NCBI GenBank assembly: GCA_030770425.1
Contig: JASJFT010000001.1
Location: 496,001 to 560,000, forward strand
Source of the DNA: Darksidea phi
Taxonomy: Eukaryota > Ascomycota > Dothideomycetes > Pleosporales > Lentitheciaceae
Direction: 5' to 3'
Length of the DNA: 64,000 bases
Shown here: positions 1 through 11,700 of the stretch, in pieces
Position numbering within the stretch: the stretch's first letter is position 1
Layout: each line of letters starts with the position of its first letter
The notes under the pieces: model-generated
The model's database searches: none
What the model was told of the DNA's origin: nothing
The model's input: only the letters and a program-made list of their open reading frames with translations
Program-made: the position numbers and the translations under genes

Positions 1-525
1 CTTTGGAGCCAACCGAGGAGTCTGGAGTAATGCTGTTGGTGAGTGTATCCATAAATTAGTCAAGCCCATGTGGCTTACTTGAACGGGATAAATAGGATTG
101 GCAGTATAGTCATTGTGTAGAGACACTTCTATCCTCGGTGTCCTCCAAATCTGCCGTGTGGACTTCCACTCACCTCAGGTATGGACCTCGAATTAAAAAG
201 GCTTTCTCTTGCTGACTTTCCACTGCTGTTGTGTATATACCTAAAAACGATAGAACTTGGCATAATAACTCTAATTGGCACGGTCGGGGATGTGCAACAC
301 ACCATAGCTAAGCAGTGATCTATCTTAGGCTTTGACTCTGGGTTCAGCCATCTTTACCAGTCTCAATTTTTTGTCTTCTTTTTCTTGCTTCTCTTGTAAA
401 TTCACTAAAGTGTGCAGTTCATAATCTTCACTTTTACGGGCATGAATGTAAACGCCTGGGCTCGTGAAAAGGGTTATTGCAGTGCTTGGTAGCATGATAA
501 TGCCAAATGATACTAACCACCTCCT
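1..525. other. Left-edge intergenic sequence
   Basis: No coding frame I can support. The right part would contain the 3' UTR of the leftward PEBP-like gene. A short plus-strand frame beginning at 464 runs antisense into that gene and is not a gene. Confidence 0.5.
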
Positions 526-1308
526 CTACAACAAAAGTGCCATCAAACCCGCAACGACTGCAGTCCCTACACTCATCAACCAAGTCTTCTCTCCAATCAT
601 TGCCGCACCACCCGGGAACTCCGTCGAAGGTGTCGTTCCATTCGTTGGCGTGCTAGCCGGTGGGGGAAAACTCTGCGTCGCCGTTCCACTCGTGTTCTGC
701 ACTCTGAAGTAATTCGCCGCAATCGGACTTCCTAGGCCAGCCGCCTCTACAAACGCCGCCGTATCAAAGAAAACGCGGCTTTGTAGGACCTCGGTGAACT
801 GCGCAGGGACGCTGAAGTTGGCGGGCTGCGCGAAAAGCAGCGCTGTATATGCGTGCGCGACGTCGCCAACGGGTGGGCTAGGTTGTCGGTATGTGGCTAG
901 GGCGGAGGACTCGGGGGGTACGACGAGGCTGCTGTTGGAGAGGGTTACGTCGGCGATGAGCCAGTGGAGCAATTGGACCCGGGTTCCGTTGCGGGGAACG
1001 TCGGTGTCAACGAGGAGGATGACAGCACTACCGGCGGAGGTAGATGCTGGTGCGGAGATGGTCGGACGGTTGGCGGTATCTGCGCGGTAGGTGATTAGTA
1101 TGGTGCGTTGATGAGACCTCGGAGGGAAAGCGTACATACCGGCTCGTGGAAGGAGTTCTCCCGGAGGAGAAACACTGTTGTTGCCAAACGAGAGCGTCAA
1201 GTCTGGCTCCCCGCCCGCAATGGGGAAATTCGGTGCCGTCGTCGCAATGCCGCCGTCGAAAAGCGCGGCAAGTGCGCAGAGGCTCAGGGCCTTGAAGTTA
1301 ACCATCAT
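526..1308 (-). CDS. Secreted, probably GPI-anchored PEBP-like protein
   Basis: Reconstructed as exons 1140..1308 and 526..1079, giving 240 aa. The intron (1080..1139, 60 bp) starts GTATGT, contains an ACTAAT branch-like site and ends GCAG; because it is a multiple of three the frame stays open through it. I chose the Met at 1308, which begins a hydrophobic signal peptide, over an upstream Met at 1359. The body has the phosphatidylethanolamine-binding protein pattern: a LLVDTDVP strand (the DPDxP-like anion-pocket motif, with Asp-Thr-Asp replacing Asp-Pro-Asp), then a HWL motif and an AYTALLF strand. The C-terminus is a Ser/Thr/Pro-rich stretch followed by a hydrophobic tail ending in Leu residues, as expected for a GPI-attachment signal. 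PEBP proteins bind phospholipid head groups and often inhibit proteases or kinases; the ligand here is unknown. Secretion and anchoring are inferred. Confidence 0.8.
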   Translation of the reverse strand: MMVNFKALSLCALAALFDGGIATTAPNFPIAGGEPDLTLSFGNNSVSPPGELLPRAGMYAFPPRSHQRTILITYRADTANRPTISAPASTSAGSAVILLVDTDVPRNGTRVQLLHWLIADVTLSNSSLVVPPESSALATYRQPSPPVGDVAHAYTALLFAQPANFSVPAQFTEVLQSRVFFDTAAFVEAAGLGSPIAANYFRVQNTSGTATQSFPPPASTPTNGTTPSTEFPGGAAMIGEKTWLMSVGTAVVAGLMALLL

Positions 1309-2554
1309 GTCGTGTACGTAAGGAACAGCGAGTCTAATGCTGCGACAACGAGCGTGCAATGATCTTCCCGGGTACTTATACGTACCCGGCCCTACTTATA
1401 GATCGCAATGCCAATTCGCAGTATTACACATCTCGACGTGCAGTGTACCTTGGCCTTGTTTCACCCGCGCGTCGATGACGTTCTCCAAGCCTGTATAGGA
1501 GGGGTTGGCGAGCTAGGCGTCCCACATCAAAAGGAAAAAGCGTCGTTCTGCCTTGGACAAACCATCTGCAAACGTGGTATCATCGTATGGATATACGGCA
1601 ATTAAGAGTTGGCGATGATGATGGATGTTGTTGTTGTTGTTGTTGTAGAGATCGACGGGATGGTTCTGGGAGTTTCGGCAATCTTTGAGTGAGGGCGGAC
1701 CCCTTGTACGAAAACGGGTACCAGCATATTTTTGTCATTTCGTTGCACGACAATGATGGATGGTGTACATCTTCCGTTGTATTGACTACTTGTGACAAAT
1801 CTTGTAGAGCAGGCAGCTTGCGTCTTATCCAACCCTATCATCGACCTTGGCGATTAGGGTTACGCACAAATCATGTATTCCACCACGACCACGTACAGCT
1901 TACCACAAGAAACTTGTCACAGATCGATTAGACCGGGCCATCACATCTACTGTACTACCACTACATGCTTTGTTTAACACTGACACCATGTCAATTGAAG
2001 ATCTATCCGCGTTTTGCTTATCGCTTCAGAATGATAGCACTTTCACTAGAATCACATGTGCCTAGACTTCGATGCACTGAGTTCGACTCTGCTCTCCCCC
2101 TTCCGCGATGGGAACCATTTGTCTTTTTTCGTTTTAGACTGTGTAAACGCGCGGTTGCCACGTCGCCATCTCTCTGTCAACTAATGCATCCACCGCCTAT
2201 TACATGCATGGGCCGGACACTGATTCCTGCTTCTCGCTTAAATAGCTGGTCAAATAAGTATGTTTGCTGCAATCGATAGTGTATTTGAGTTGTGCGCTGC
2301 ATTAAAACAACATATGATATACCATGGATGTGATCAATGTACGGTGAAGAAAAGTTTTTATAACAGATGACTTGTGGGCAAGTCATGTAATCCAGTGCTA
2401 CATACCGAAGCCAAGGTTGCACACCGAAGATATGGAGCAAATCACTTTTGAAAGAACGCCCACATTCGCCGTCTATGGACGCTCAACTTTCTTCTAAGCC
2501 AACTCTGGCCTCAATAGATACCAAGGAGACAAGCCCTCCCCTTCCACCAACGGC
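1309..2554. other. Intergenic region with a GTT microsatellite
   Basis: Contains the promoter of the leftward PEBP-like gene and, at its right end, the 3' flank of the next leftward gene. A (GTT)n run lies at about 1627-1646. Several 65-104 aa frames occur on both strands but overlap each other and show no recognisable protein; I see no gene. Confidence 0.5.
1627..1646. repeat. (GTT)n microsatellite
   Basis: Six to seven uninterrupted GTT units in intergenic DNA. A simple repeat with no visible function; it is likely length-polymorphic. Confidence 0.85.
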
Positions 2555-3301
2555 TCAAGAAATAGCCCTAGGAACAGGCGTCCCCCTTCCACTACTCGCA
2601 TTCTCAACCCCCTTCATCCGATCCCTCCTCACAACCTCCGCCTCCTCCATCAATCCCTCACGATAACTATCCGCCCTCCTCCTCCCCACGCCCCCCTCAG
2701 GCACAGCCTCAAACATACCCGTCGCCCGACTACTACTCCTCTCCGTGAACCGCGGCCACGACGGACTCCCCAACGGACTCGGCACCGCACTGCCCCTCTT
2801 GGAAAACGACAGCCTTAATCTAGATTGCCGCTTCTGCCGGTGGTTCTCATTTACGTTCCCGTTGCCTGCTACGATGGTTGTTGTGACAAGGTTTAACGGT
2901 ATGTTGGAGTAGTCTTCCAGGTGCGGATTTGATGTCGATGCTAGATACTCCGCTTGTATGGTATTCCGCCGCGACAACACAGGTCGCTGTGTCTTCCTCA
3001 GTGTATTCACTGGGGAGGGGGAGGCCGAGCGGTTTCGTGGGTCGGCGGGGGAGTGGATGGTTGTTTGCGTCGTGGGGGTGAAGAGGGCGGCGTGGAGAGG
3101 TACTGACGATGAGGGCATGGAATGTAACGGAGGCATTGGTGGAGCCGTCGAGGTATCTGTAGACGGTGCGCTGACATTGGGTTTGTGGGTATGGGACGAC
3201 GATTGCGTTCGCCATTTGCCTTTCCAGCGGCGGAAGGCGCTCCGGAGGCTTTTAGCTTCGGGGTGGGGACTGCTGGTCCTGGGTGGTGTTTGGGTAGCCA
3301 T
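2555..3301 (-). CDS. Hypothetical Ser/Pro/Thr-rich basic protein
   Basis: Single open frame of 248 aa with no intron needed. I do not recognise a family. The protein is low-complexity and probably disordered: a proline/serine-rich N-terminal third follows a short basic stretch near residues 18-30 (RSAFRRWKGKWR). The middle and C-terminal parts have several Arg/Ser clusters (about residues 155-170, 190-200 and 208-215) resembling phosphorylation sites of basophilic kinases. It has no signal peptide or membrane segment. The codon usage (C-rich third positions) and frame length favour a real gene over chance, but two overlapping frames on the same strand (106 and 122 aa) show that local composition alone can keep frames open. 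Function unknown. Confidence 0.55.
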   Translation of the reverse strand: MATQTPPRTSSPHPEAKSLRSAFRRWKGKWRTQSSSHTHKPNVSAPSTDTSTAPPMPPLHSMPSSSVPLHAALFTPTTQTTIHSPADPRNRSASPSPVNTLRKTQRPVLSRRNTIQAEYLASTSNPHLEDYSNIPLNLVTTTIVAGNGNVNENHRQKRQSRLRLSFSKRGSAVPSPLGSPSWPRFTERSSSRATGMFEAVPEGGVGRRRADSYREGLMEEAEVVRRDRMKGVENASSGRGTPVPRAIS

Positions 3302-4244
3302 TTTGCTGATGTACGCGTCCTTCTCAAATTCCGTCCAGCTCAGTCCAGCTCACTTGTCCAAGCAATCAATCTTCAATGCACCCGGCTGGGCAAAAAAGGC
3401 GGTATAAAGTTTAACACAGGAAGAAGAAACCAAAATTCCGGAAGAAGAAGAAAAAGAAGAAAGCCAACGCAAAACATACGGACAGACGGGCAAACCCCCC
3501 TCTTAATCGCCCAGAAAGCGCGAACCGCAGGCCGTCCATCCCCAAGCGTCCCGCAGTGGACTGAGTCTCGGGGAAGCTAATACGGACACGGACCACGTAC
3601 AAGGCCGGGAACAGGGGTCCGCCAACGGTGAAACATCTGAAAGAAGCTCGGCTATACGCTTCTGGGAACTCTATTTGGACCCCGGGCGTTGGCTCCGGGA
3701 TTGTGCACGGATGCGAATGCGCTGATTGAGTTTGCGTCGCGTGGACGACAGTATTGGCATAGGGCACGGGGCCATGTCTCGGGGGTTGGAATGGAGAGGA
3801 TTACTCTCTGAGGGTGGAGGGGGAAACGGTCTTGGGTATGCACATTATGCATGCAGGATGAAGAGCCGGTGCAAATTGGTGGAGAGAAGGGCCGTTTGAG
3901 ATCAAGTCTGGGCGGTTGAGTTGTGGAAATAGGCGTGATGGGATGGAAATGCATGCATTCACAGGAGTTAGTCGAGCGCTTGGCCGCGCTTGTGCGACTC
4001 GACATGGCCAGATGATTGGCTCGTGCGAGAGAAAATGTGTGAGTTTCGACGGAGTCCGTCGTAGATGCCATGCCACACTGCTGCATCCAAGTAGCGCCTT
4101 GTCGCCACTAGACACGTGCGTGCTCGACTGAGCTTTCCCACGGTTCGTACCGCCCCGGTTCTGACCAACACGTGGAGATCGACTCTTCCAGAAGATAGCT
4201 ATCTAATCTCACGCATTCGGGATCCGTTTGTTGGGTCGGCGACC
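3302..4244. other. Intergenic region
   Basis: Contains the promoter of the 2555-3301 gene and, at its right end, the 3' flank of the mitochondrial carrier gene. A purine-rich tract lies at about 3419-3465. The minus-strand frames here (118, 144 and 104 aa) overlap each other and have no recognisable domains. Confidence 0.5.
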
Positions 4245-5332
4245 TTAGTTGATCAGCCTCATGGTAAGCTCGACCCTGCACAATGTTAGTTTTAAGCATA
4301 CACATCCACGATACCATCACTTACGTAGCGAATGTCCCTGCACTGACAGGCATGGCCCTCAATAGTGTTGGTCCGATGCCCCTCCAGAAGCCGCCCATTC
4401 CCTCCGCTCTCCACGTCTTCGCAAAGCAATCCCGCATGCTCTTGTACTTCTGGTCTGTACCGAATCCATCGCTCTGCATCTTGCTCTTCACCACGTCAAA
4501 AGGGTAGCTACTGATCCAGAGCGCTTCTCCTGCAAGACCGCCGTAGAAGGCTACCTTGAGAGTATTGACTTCGTCGCGCCTGATGTTGTTCCGTTTCGCG
4601 TCTGCATTCATGAGGTACTCGAAAGTGGTAAACCAGACACCGTAGGCTTGCGCTTCACGCAGAAATGTGACCGCTGTGCCGCGATAGGGTCCTTTGAGGA
4701 GCCCCTCATGCGCCGATAGCTTTTTCACGCAATCGATAGGTCCGTTATACAGACGACCCGCGCCATGCGGTTGGGTCTGCAGGCGAATACGGATGTGCTC
4801 GATAGGACTTGAAAGCACAGTGTTGGTGATACCAGCAAACGCTCCGGAAGCGTAGTATTGTGTGTAGCTGAGGTCGCCAGAACCGGTCTTCTGAAGATTT
4901 TGTGTTTCGAAAGCTCGACGGGCGTAGTGGAACCCACCGAACTGGACAGAAACACAAGCACCAATTCCTAGTAACGGAGTCAAAGTGCCCTTGTAGAAGG
5001 CTAAAGGACCTTCGTTCTTGTAGATCTTGGTTGCCGCATCCAGAGCTCCTGAGTACTGCTGTGTGGTCTGTAATCTGACCTTGACGATGTCAAAGGGCTG
5101 ACCTACCCAGTGTCAGTATTTACACCTTCTGGTACTGAGATCCACCACATCCTGACATATGTCAAGGTACAGTGAAACAGCGATTGACTCGCACAGCACC
5201 AATATATCAGATCCAAAGCGCAAACATACCCAAAAGCACCTGCGCAACACCACCCACCGCCCCCGAAAATAAATCCTTCAACGTCCTCTTCAGCCCGTGC
5301 TCCGGCGACTCCAATTCAGCCTCGATGCCCAT
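4245..5332 (-). CDS. Mitochondrial carrier family protein, Ymc1/amino-acid-carnitine branch
   Basis: Exons 5230..5332, 4325..5102 and 4245..4275 give 303 aa, the normal length for this family. Introns are 5103..5229 (GTATGT...GTAG) and 4276..4324 (GTAAGT...GCAG); the last exon encodes only the final 10 or so residues. The start at 5332 is in a good context (CAAGATGG). Three tandem repeats each show the carrier signature Px(D/E)xx(K/R): QPFDIVKVRLQ near residue 35, SPIEHIRIRLQ in the middle repeat and YPFDVVKSKMQ in the third. Six transmembrane helices are expected in the inner mitochondrial membrane. The opening segment (LFSGAVGGVAQVLLGQPFD) and closing AGTFATVELTMR resemble the Ymc1/Arg-13/carnitine-carrier branch, so the substrate is probably an amino acid or acyl-carnitine; it cannot be fixed from sequence alone. 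Confidence 0.9.
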
Positions 5333-6273
5333 CTTGCCTCCTCTATAAGCCCAATCCCTCTTTCAATTCCACCTCTTTCCCTTCCTCTCTCTTTCCAACG
5401 CACGAGCCCAATAGCGGGGCAAGGCGGGGCCAAACAAGAACTTTCCTCGCTCTTCAATATGTCTCTTGCGTGCGGGAACGTTTGAAAGTTCAATTGGAGG
5501 GCCTAAAAGATGGTCAAAGTTTCGGTAAGAAAGTTGAATGGTTGTAACTGGGCGTGAAGAGAACCTGCAGCACAGCTTTAATTTCTTTGGCTGACGTGCT
5601 TGCCAAGACCGCGCTATCTTAGGACTGCATGTCGTGATTTGGAAAACGGGTCCTTGCAGGATTGCAGTTGCAATATCTAAATATCTTGAAGAGGTAGAGA
5701 TATGTCGTCTTTGGAAGGGGTTTTGGGATGTACAACGACGTGCTAGGGGTATGAGAATCAGCCTACGTGTGTTGACAACTACTCGCACTACACATTATTA
5801 TATACAAAAAAAACGCTTCTAAGCATAGCCCAATTTCCCAGATTATCCGTCCCCGAACGAAGAACCATTGACGTAATAATACAGATGATGCACAAGCACC
5901 TAATTGACGGTATAAAGTCGGCAGAGCTGATCCTGAGGGGCGTTAGTACAAAACAGCGGCGGCACTAGAACAAGATAACAGGTACCGGCGCCCCTTTAGA
6001 TGAGCTTTACCAACTACGTGCCCCGACCTTTAGAGCACTAATAATACCGAGCATACCAAATCCAGAACCATAAGGGTATCCCCCACCAAAACAGAAAATA
6101 AACCAAACCCAATATCTTCATCTGAGAAAGGCTCCAAAAGTCCCTAAATTCTCCCCAAGATCACATCCAACATGCTCCTCGTAGATGCATACAAATCATC
6201 CTTCCAATCTTACAATATTGCTTCTCCGGGGGTATGGTCTTCTCCACTGTGGCGGCGAGCCGCACCGGACATG
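5333..6273. other. Intergenic region
   Basis: Promoter side of the carrier gene (left) and 3' flank of the Ras gene (right). A minus-strand 141-aa frame at 5363-5788 has a presequence-like N-terminus but overlaps the carrier promoter and resembles nothing I recognise, so it is not called. Otherwise nothing. Confidence 0.5.
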
Positions 6274-7346
6274 CTACCAGCATCGTAGCTTCTCCCAAAA
6301 ACTGATTTTGGATGTGCCGTCCTTTTCGTTCGGTGAACTCGAGGAATTATCCTCTTTCTCGGTGATAGGCGGTAATGTGGCGGTTCGCGAAGGCTGCATA
6401 GTCATACCGCCAGAGGCAGCCAACCGTCGAGCTTCTACAACCCTCCTCACAAGATCTGTACCCGTATCAGCCATCATTTCCTCAAACCAGAACATGTAAA
6501 CGCACGAGCAAAGGTCTCTTCGATATTAACCATTTCTCTCGCACTAGTCTCCATAAACCCACAGCCCCTCTTTCGCGCCCACTCCAAGCCGTCTTTACTT
6601 GGTATCTGCCGCGCCCCCTGCAAATCACACTTGTTGCCCGCCACGATCTTCACAGGCGGGCATTTCCCTTGATCGATGCGGTTCTCTTCTTCCATGTCGA
6701 TCATCTCGGTGAAGTACTCGAGGCCTTCGAGCGAGTGTGGGTTCGTGATGTCGTAGACGAGGAGGAACGCGTCGGAGCGCAGGTTGGACGAGGCCCATAG
6801 CGAGCGGTATTCTTCCTGACCCGCAGTGTCGGTGAGCATGAGGAAGTAGGATACGCCGTCGATGGTGCGCGTTACGGAGTAGGAGTCTTCTGTAGTCATG
6901 CATCAGTATTGGCTGGGTGTTTACGATGAGAGGCGCAGGCGTAATTCTACATGCGCCGGAGCGTTCTCTAGGCGTATCTGACGTATAATCTCGATCGCAT
7001 TGCTCGGCATGCGTAGGACTCGTGGTTGTGGAGTAACGCACCTATCGTTGGATCATACCTGCACACACAACCTGTCAGCAATCACTCATACCTCACACCT
7101 CAGCTCCGGACCGCGAACTTACTCATGTGTCCACTGGCTCCTCACCAACCGCAATGTAATCGAACTCTTGCCTTATGCCACATTAGCATGATCCCACAGC
7201 GAAGCCTCCACAAGCTCCGTCCGCTCTCCCACTATTATGCTCTCCCTCTCCGCTCAGGCCTCAGACTTCACCCCCGAACGAAAGCGCAACATACCACAAC
7301 CCCCATCCCCACACACGGTTATCGTTATCCGATTATTCTCATCCAT
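6274..7346 (-). CDS. Ras-family small GTPase
   Basis: Five exons: 7295..7346, 7123..7171, 7042..7058 (only 17 nt), 6506..6889 and 6274..6455, giving 227 aa. Introns are 7172..7294, 7059..7122, 6890..7041 and 6456..6505; two use GTGCGT donors. Every splice restores a Ras motif: G1 GDGGCGKSS is split across the first intron, and switch I YDPTIEDSY is built from the 17-nt exon plus its neighbours. Then come G3 DTAGQEEY, G4 NKCD and G5 ETSA. The start MDENNRITITV leads directly into the G1 loop, typical of Ras. The tail after G5 is about 50 residues, Ser-rich, and ends Leu-Arg-Cys-Trp, so it has no canonical CaaX box. It should act as a membrane-associated GTP switch, but which Ras subgroup it belongs to, and how it is lipidated, is not clear. 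An undetected 3' exon is possible. Confidence 0.9.
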
Positions 7347-8706
7347 ATCACTCTCGTCGCCAAACGCGCACTCTCAATGGGCAACCCGCAATCGCAATCG
7401 TCGTGCGCAATCGCACCGGTCGTAGACAAAACGAATCGAAGTTGGGTTGTCTGAAATCGTGTATCTCGTATCGCATGCACTTTCGGTCGGGTTTCGAGGC
7501 GGCCCTCAGCGCTCGTGCCCCCCCAACTGACTGAAGGTTGAGTCGCAAGCCAATGTTACTCCGCAGCTCGACCAATGGACAGTGGCGGAGCGCTCCGCTC
7601 GACGTCAGCGCCCTGAATTGCAGGACAATCGATAAAGGAAAAGTTAGAACGTCACTGGCGTCGAAGCGAAAGGACAAGAAGCAACAGTTAGAGTTCGGGG
7701 AATAAAAAACAAGAGCAGCGGGTGGGTAGCGCAGGTGCGGGTTGTTGCCGCGACCGACTGATGAGAGGCTTTGCCCGAGGAGAGGCCTGACGAGCGTGTT
7801 TCTTCCGACTTCTTGGGCCCCAACGCGCGAATTTAATTGACATTTGCTGGAGTCAACGAGCGACACGAGCCTTGCTTTCGTCAAACGAAGTAAGGCGTCT
7901 TTTTGCAAGATACCTAATTCGCTTGCTAGTCACCTTCGCGCTGCTCCGCTTTGACTGCGTCGCCCGTGTTTCACATGCACAAGACCAAATGCAGCTTGTA
8001 GGCTAACCCTAATGCCGCAGGCGCAAGACCCTAGCATCTCACGTCCGCCGTCATCCTGCAAGGTGATCCCACTCATCACTCCAGTCACGACTCAGCATCC
8101 TACAGCCCTGCCGAACATCTCGTCTCATGTACCAACAGCGTGAGCAATGCTGTTTTGAGAAATGGAATCGCATATATGATATCATATAGAGTGCAAAGGC
8201 GCTAATCCGCGTGAAAAGACCACATCCCTATCCCTGCTCAATCCTTTCCATCTAGATAGCTGAAAACCCGTAGTTGATATATACAAGGAAGAAACACCGT
8301 CTTCGCCGTAGGGCTGAAGCCAATAAATACATGACACGCGTACACTTCGCTAATTATGAAGCAAATAATATATACTGTAAAGTGGGGACATATATCTAGG
8401 CCATGGGTAAACCAAGCAACAAAATTGCCAACGAGATCGTCTCTATGCATCTCCAAAATCATAGCCGGTGGCAATCTGGCAGTCTCTAACACTGTTGGCA
8501 ACAAGGCTTGAGTTTCACATTAAAGCAAAGGGCCATGAAGTCCGGTTGTCCGACAGAGGCGTCAATGGCGAAGAAAAAAGCCTGGGTCTAGGAGAGAAGG
8601 CGTGCAGAGGGTATCATTTCAAGCTGTAGTGAACGAGATCCAGGGGCTGTAGGAAGAGAGAAAAGAAACGTGGAAGCCGAAGCTGACCAAGAGCTAAGAG
8701 TTCATC
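7347..8706. other. Intergenic region
   Basis: Promoter and 5' leader of the Ras gene on the left; 3' flank of WC-1 on the right. The 186-aa minus-strand frame at 7348-7908 ends immediately before the Ras start and lacks any domain; I treat it as chance. Confidence 0.5.
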
Positions 8707-11700
8707 TCAATCAGGCTCTTTTTTTTCTACGACCTTCGAGGGTGTACTAGTCGTCCCCGTGTCATGGCCCTGAGGTGTCGCTGTGTCCATGCGGGCGATC
8801 TTCGCGGCATGTGGATCGTGGTGATCATGATTCTGCTCTGGTTGGGCTAGCGGCGAAGGCATGGACGGTTGACGTCCCGGCTCGGATTTGACATGCGACA
8901 GGATAGTTTGCGTGTGTCTCGGCGACACGCTCTTCTTGCTTTTGTCGCTCACAGACGATGTTCTTGGCGACATGCGACCTTGCTGGAACAGGTAATTAGC
9001 TGCTGTACAATCAAGTTGGGCCACAAAAGGAGGCGTACCTGCTTAGCCCAACGCAAACCACAAGAATTGCACAAGTCTCTGTTCCCGGATGGCCCTCTTC
9101 TCCACTCTGGCGTGGTTCTCGTGTGGCAGTTTGCACAGTCCTTTTGCAATTGCCCGGCCCCTTTTCTTCGCTTTCGCTTTTTCTTTGCTGCTATAAGGCT
9201 CTGCACTTCCTCTGCCAAGTATCTATTCCGCTTCTCCATCTGCCGGAGTTCGTACTGCCAGCTCGTGCTCCGTGTTGTCTTTAGCTCATCGAAGACGTTG
9301 TCTTCCGAGGCAAGCGACTGGTCCTGATGTCCGATCTGGAGGCCGTTCTGACCGGCAAAGCTAACGGCTGATTCCCGGGTCGTCACAAACCGGGGATCGG
9401 TTGTGACAGTTTGTGATGTGTTTGCGCCTGTGTTTCCCGAAAGCGATCTAGCATGAGGGGATACTCCTGAGTGGACCGATTGCACCGAGGCTTGCGAGTC
9501 TCCAGAGCTGCGCTCCTTGTTTGTGTACATTGCTGGTCGCTGTCCGGCAGTGCTCCTGGAGTACTTCAAGAGACGCGTCTGTGCGACTAAGAAAGTGGGC
9601 TTCTGGCCCTCTGTCGCATCGCCAGGATATATTGTGGTAAACGCCTGTAGCACTTGGCCTCGCTTGTTGAGCATCTCGTGCTTGACCTCGCCTTTCCTGC
9701 CAGTTCTTGCAAGCTCCAAGATGCGTCCAAATTGAACCTTGGACTCTGGGCGCATTAATGCCTGGATGCTAGTCCCAACGAGGTCCTCCGGCTGCTTATC
9801 CAACAAGGAGCGGACATTGGCTGAGACGAATAAAAACATTCCAGACGTCGACATTTTCGTCCAGAGTTCGTTGTCGCCAATACCGCCCGATGCGCGCACA
9901 ATTGTCTTGCTAAGTGTGTAGACGGGTCGCTCTCGGCCGACTAGAATAATGCACTTGCGGCCCCTTCCTTGGTCCGCCGTATGCAAGGAACCATGACCTT
10001 CAAACCACATATATCCACTCTTTTTCCGCCTTATCCTGAACACTACGTTGACCGAAGCTCCATTGCTCGTCTCTTTCAATTCTCTCGTCACAGGCACAAT
10101 GTCGCTCGGATGACATACTGAAGAAAGCGCTGTACCAACGAGCTCACTCGCATCGTACTCCAAGACCCTGTTGCTCGATGGCGATAGGTAGAGAAACAAG
10201 CCCTTGAGTGACAGTACGTGGATGACATCGTCGGCGTTCTCCAAGAGAATTTTATCCCATATGCGCCCCGTGAGTTCGGAACCACCAGTGGAACCGTAAG
10301 TGGCCAGTGCGTTTGATACCTCGTCCTTGGAGATAGTTTGGCCTTGGTCAGGTTGTCGCCTGTGAGCGCTAAAAACATAGCTTGGCATAGATATACCTCG
10401 CTGGTAATTGACCCGGTAGGATCCGTCTATATATAGTCAGCATCACAAGCGTAGAGCATTGTTGAGCTGAGGTTTACCTGGATTCTTGTTTGTCATGGAC
10501 CCTGGCTGTTCCACAAGATCGACTTGAAAGCCTACGATGAACTTGATGTTGGTGCCAGACTCCCAAGCAATGGGAATCATAGTTAGCAAATTCATGAATG
10601 GTTGACCCCCTCTCCGATAATTGATCAGACTAATCTGTGCTTCTTGCTTTGTCATGGCCATTTGTTTCAAGTAGAATATCGACTCATCGTCGACGTATCT
10701 GCGCTTGACGCCGGGCTCTACTTTCCCATCAGGCGACTGCAGAAATCTACAATTCCTGCCAAGGATCATGTGCTTGTTGTAACCGGTGAGCCGCTCGAAA
10801 TTCTCCGAGCAGTAGACAATAGGCTGGTCATCCTTTTCTGCGTCGCACACGACAAAAGCGCATGATAGGTCTACAGCACCGATATCGATTTGAGGATTGG
10901 GCCTAGTCGCTACCCGCATCTATTTGCATTGTCAGTCACTCACGCGATACCCGGTATTCGCAACCTACCAGCACGCCTAACATATCAAATCCGGTAGATG
11001 AGTACGTGTTCTTGAACTGTGTTTGCATAGGAGGATTGCTTGTAGATGGGAAGCCGCCTGCTGGAACTGCCCATGGGAATTTCAGCTGATCATAGCTTTC
11101 CGGTGGGAGATCCTGACCGGGCGGCAGTGCTACCGGCTCCTGCTTCTTCAAAGACGTATTAGCCATCTGCGTTGGTACGCTGCTTGAAGAAGACTGGTGT
11201 TCGCTCAGCGGGCGAGAACTGGAGCGTAAGCTGCTCTGGTCCTGGCTGTCGGCTCGAGGAGTTCCTTTCAGGCGAGGGTCAGGCGTAGTGCTGGAGGAAA
11301 GGCTCCGGTACTGGTCCCCAGGTGTCATGGATAAATTAGAATCTTGAGGGGTTGCTAAAGGGAGGCTAGTAAAGTCTTGGGTCACGGGGGAGTCCAGCAT
11401 GGGCGCGGTAAATTGGGTAGTGGGAAACATGTTCATGTCGTTGGAGCCCATCATGAGTGAGTCGTCGAGCGGCAACGGCATATTGGGATAGGGGCTTGTC
11501 ATGTCCATGTCCAGGTTTGTACTGGGATGTATGGGGGATGCGTAGGCCGGTATGTCGGAGAAGGGGGAGGTGCCGTTCGAGAACTGGGTGTTGATGGCTA
11601 ACACGGAGGTGGAGACTTGCTCATTTTGCATTTCGCGCGTCGTTCGAGGAAAGGTGCCACTTCGCAAGAGCTCACTCATGCTTCCGTCGAACTGAAAACC

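Noticed and set aside
5363..5788. 141-aa minus-strand frame with a presequence-like N-terminus
   Set aside because: It overlaps the promoter of the mitochondrial carrier; beyond the first 40 residues nothing resembles a protein family.
7348..7908. 186-aa minus-strand frame upstream of Ras
   Set aside because: No domain, unusual residue mix, and it lies in the Ras promoter/leader on the same strand.
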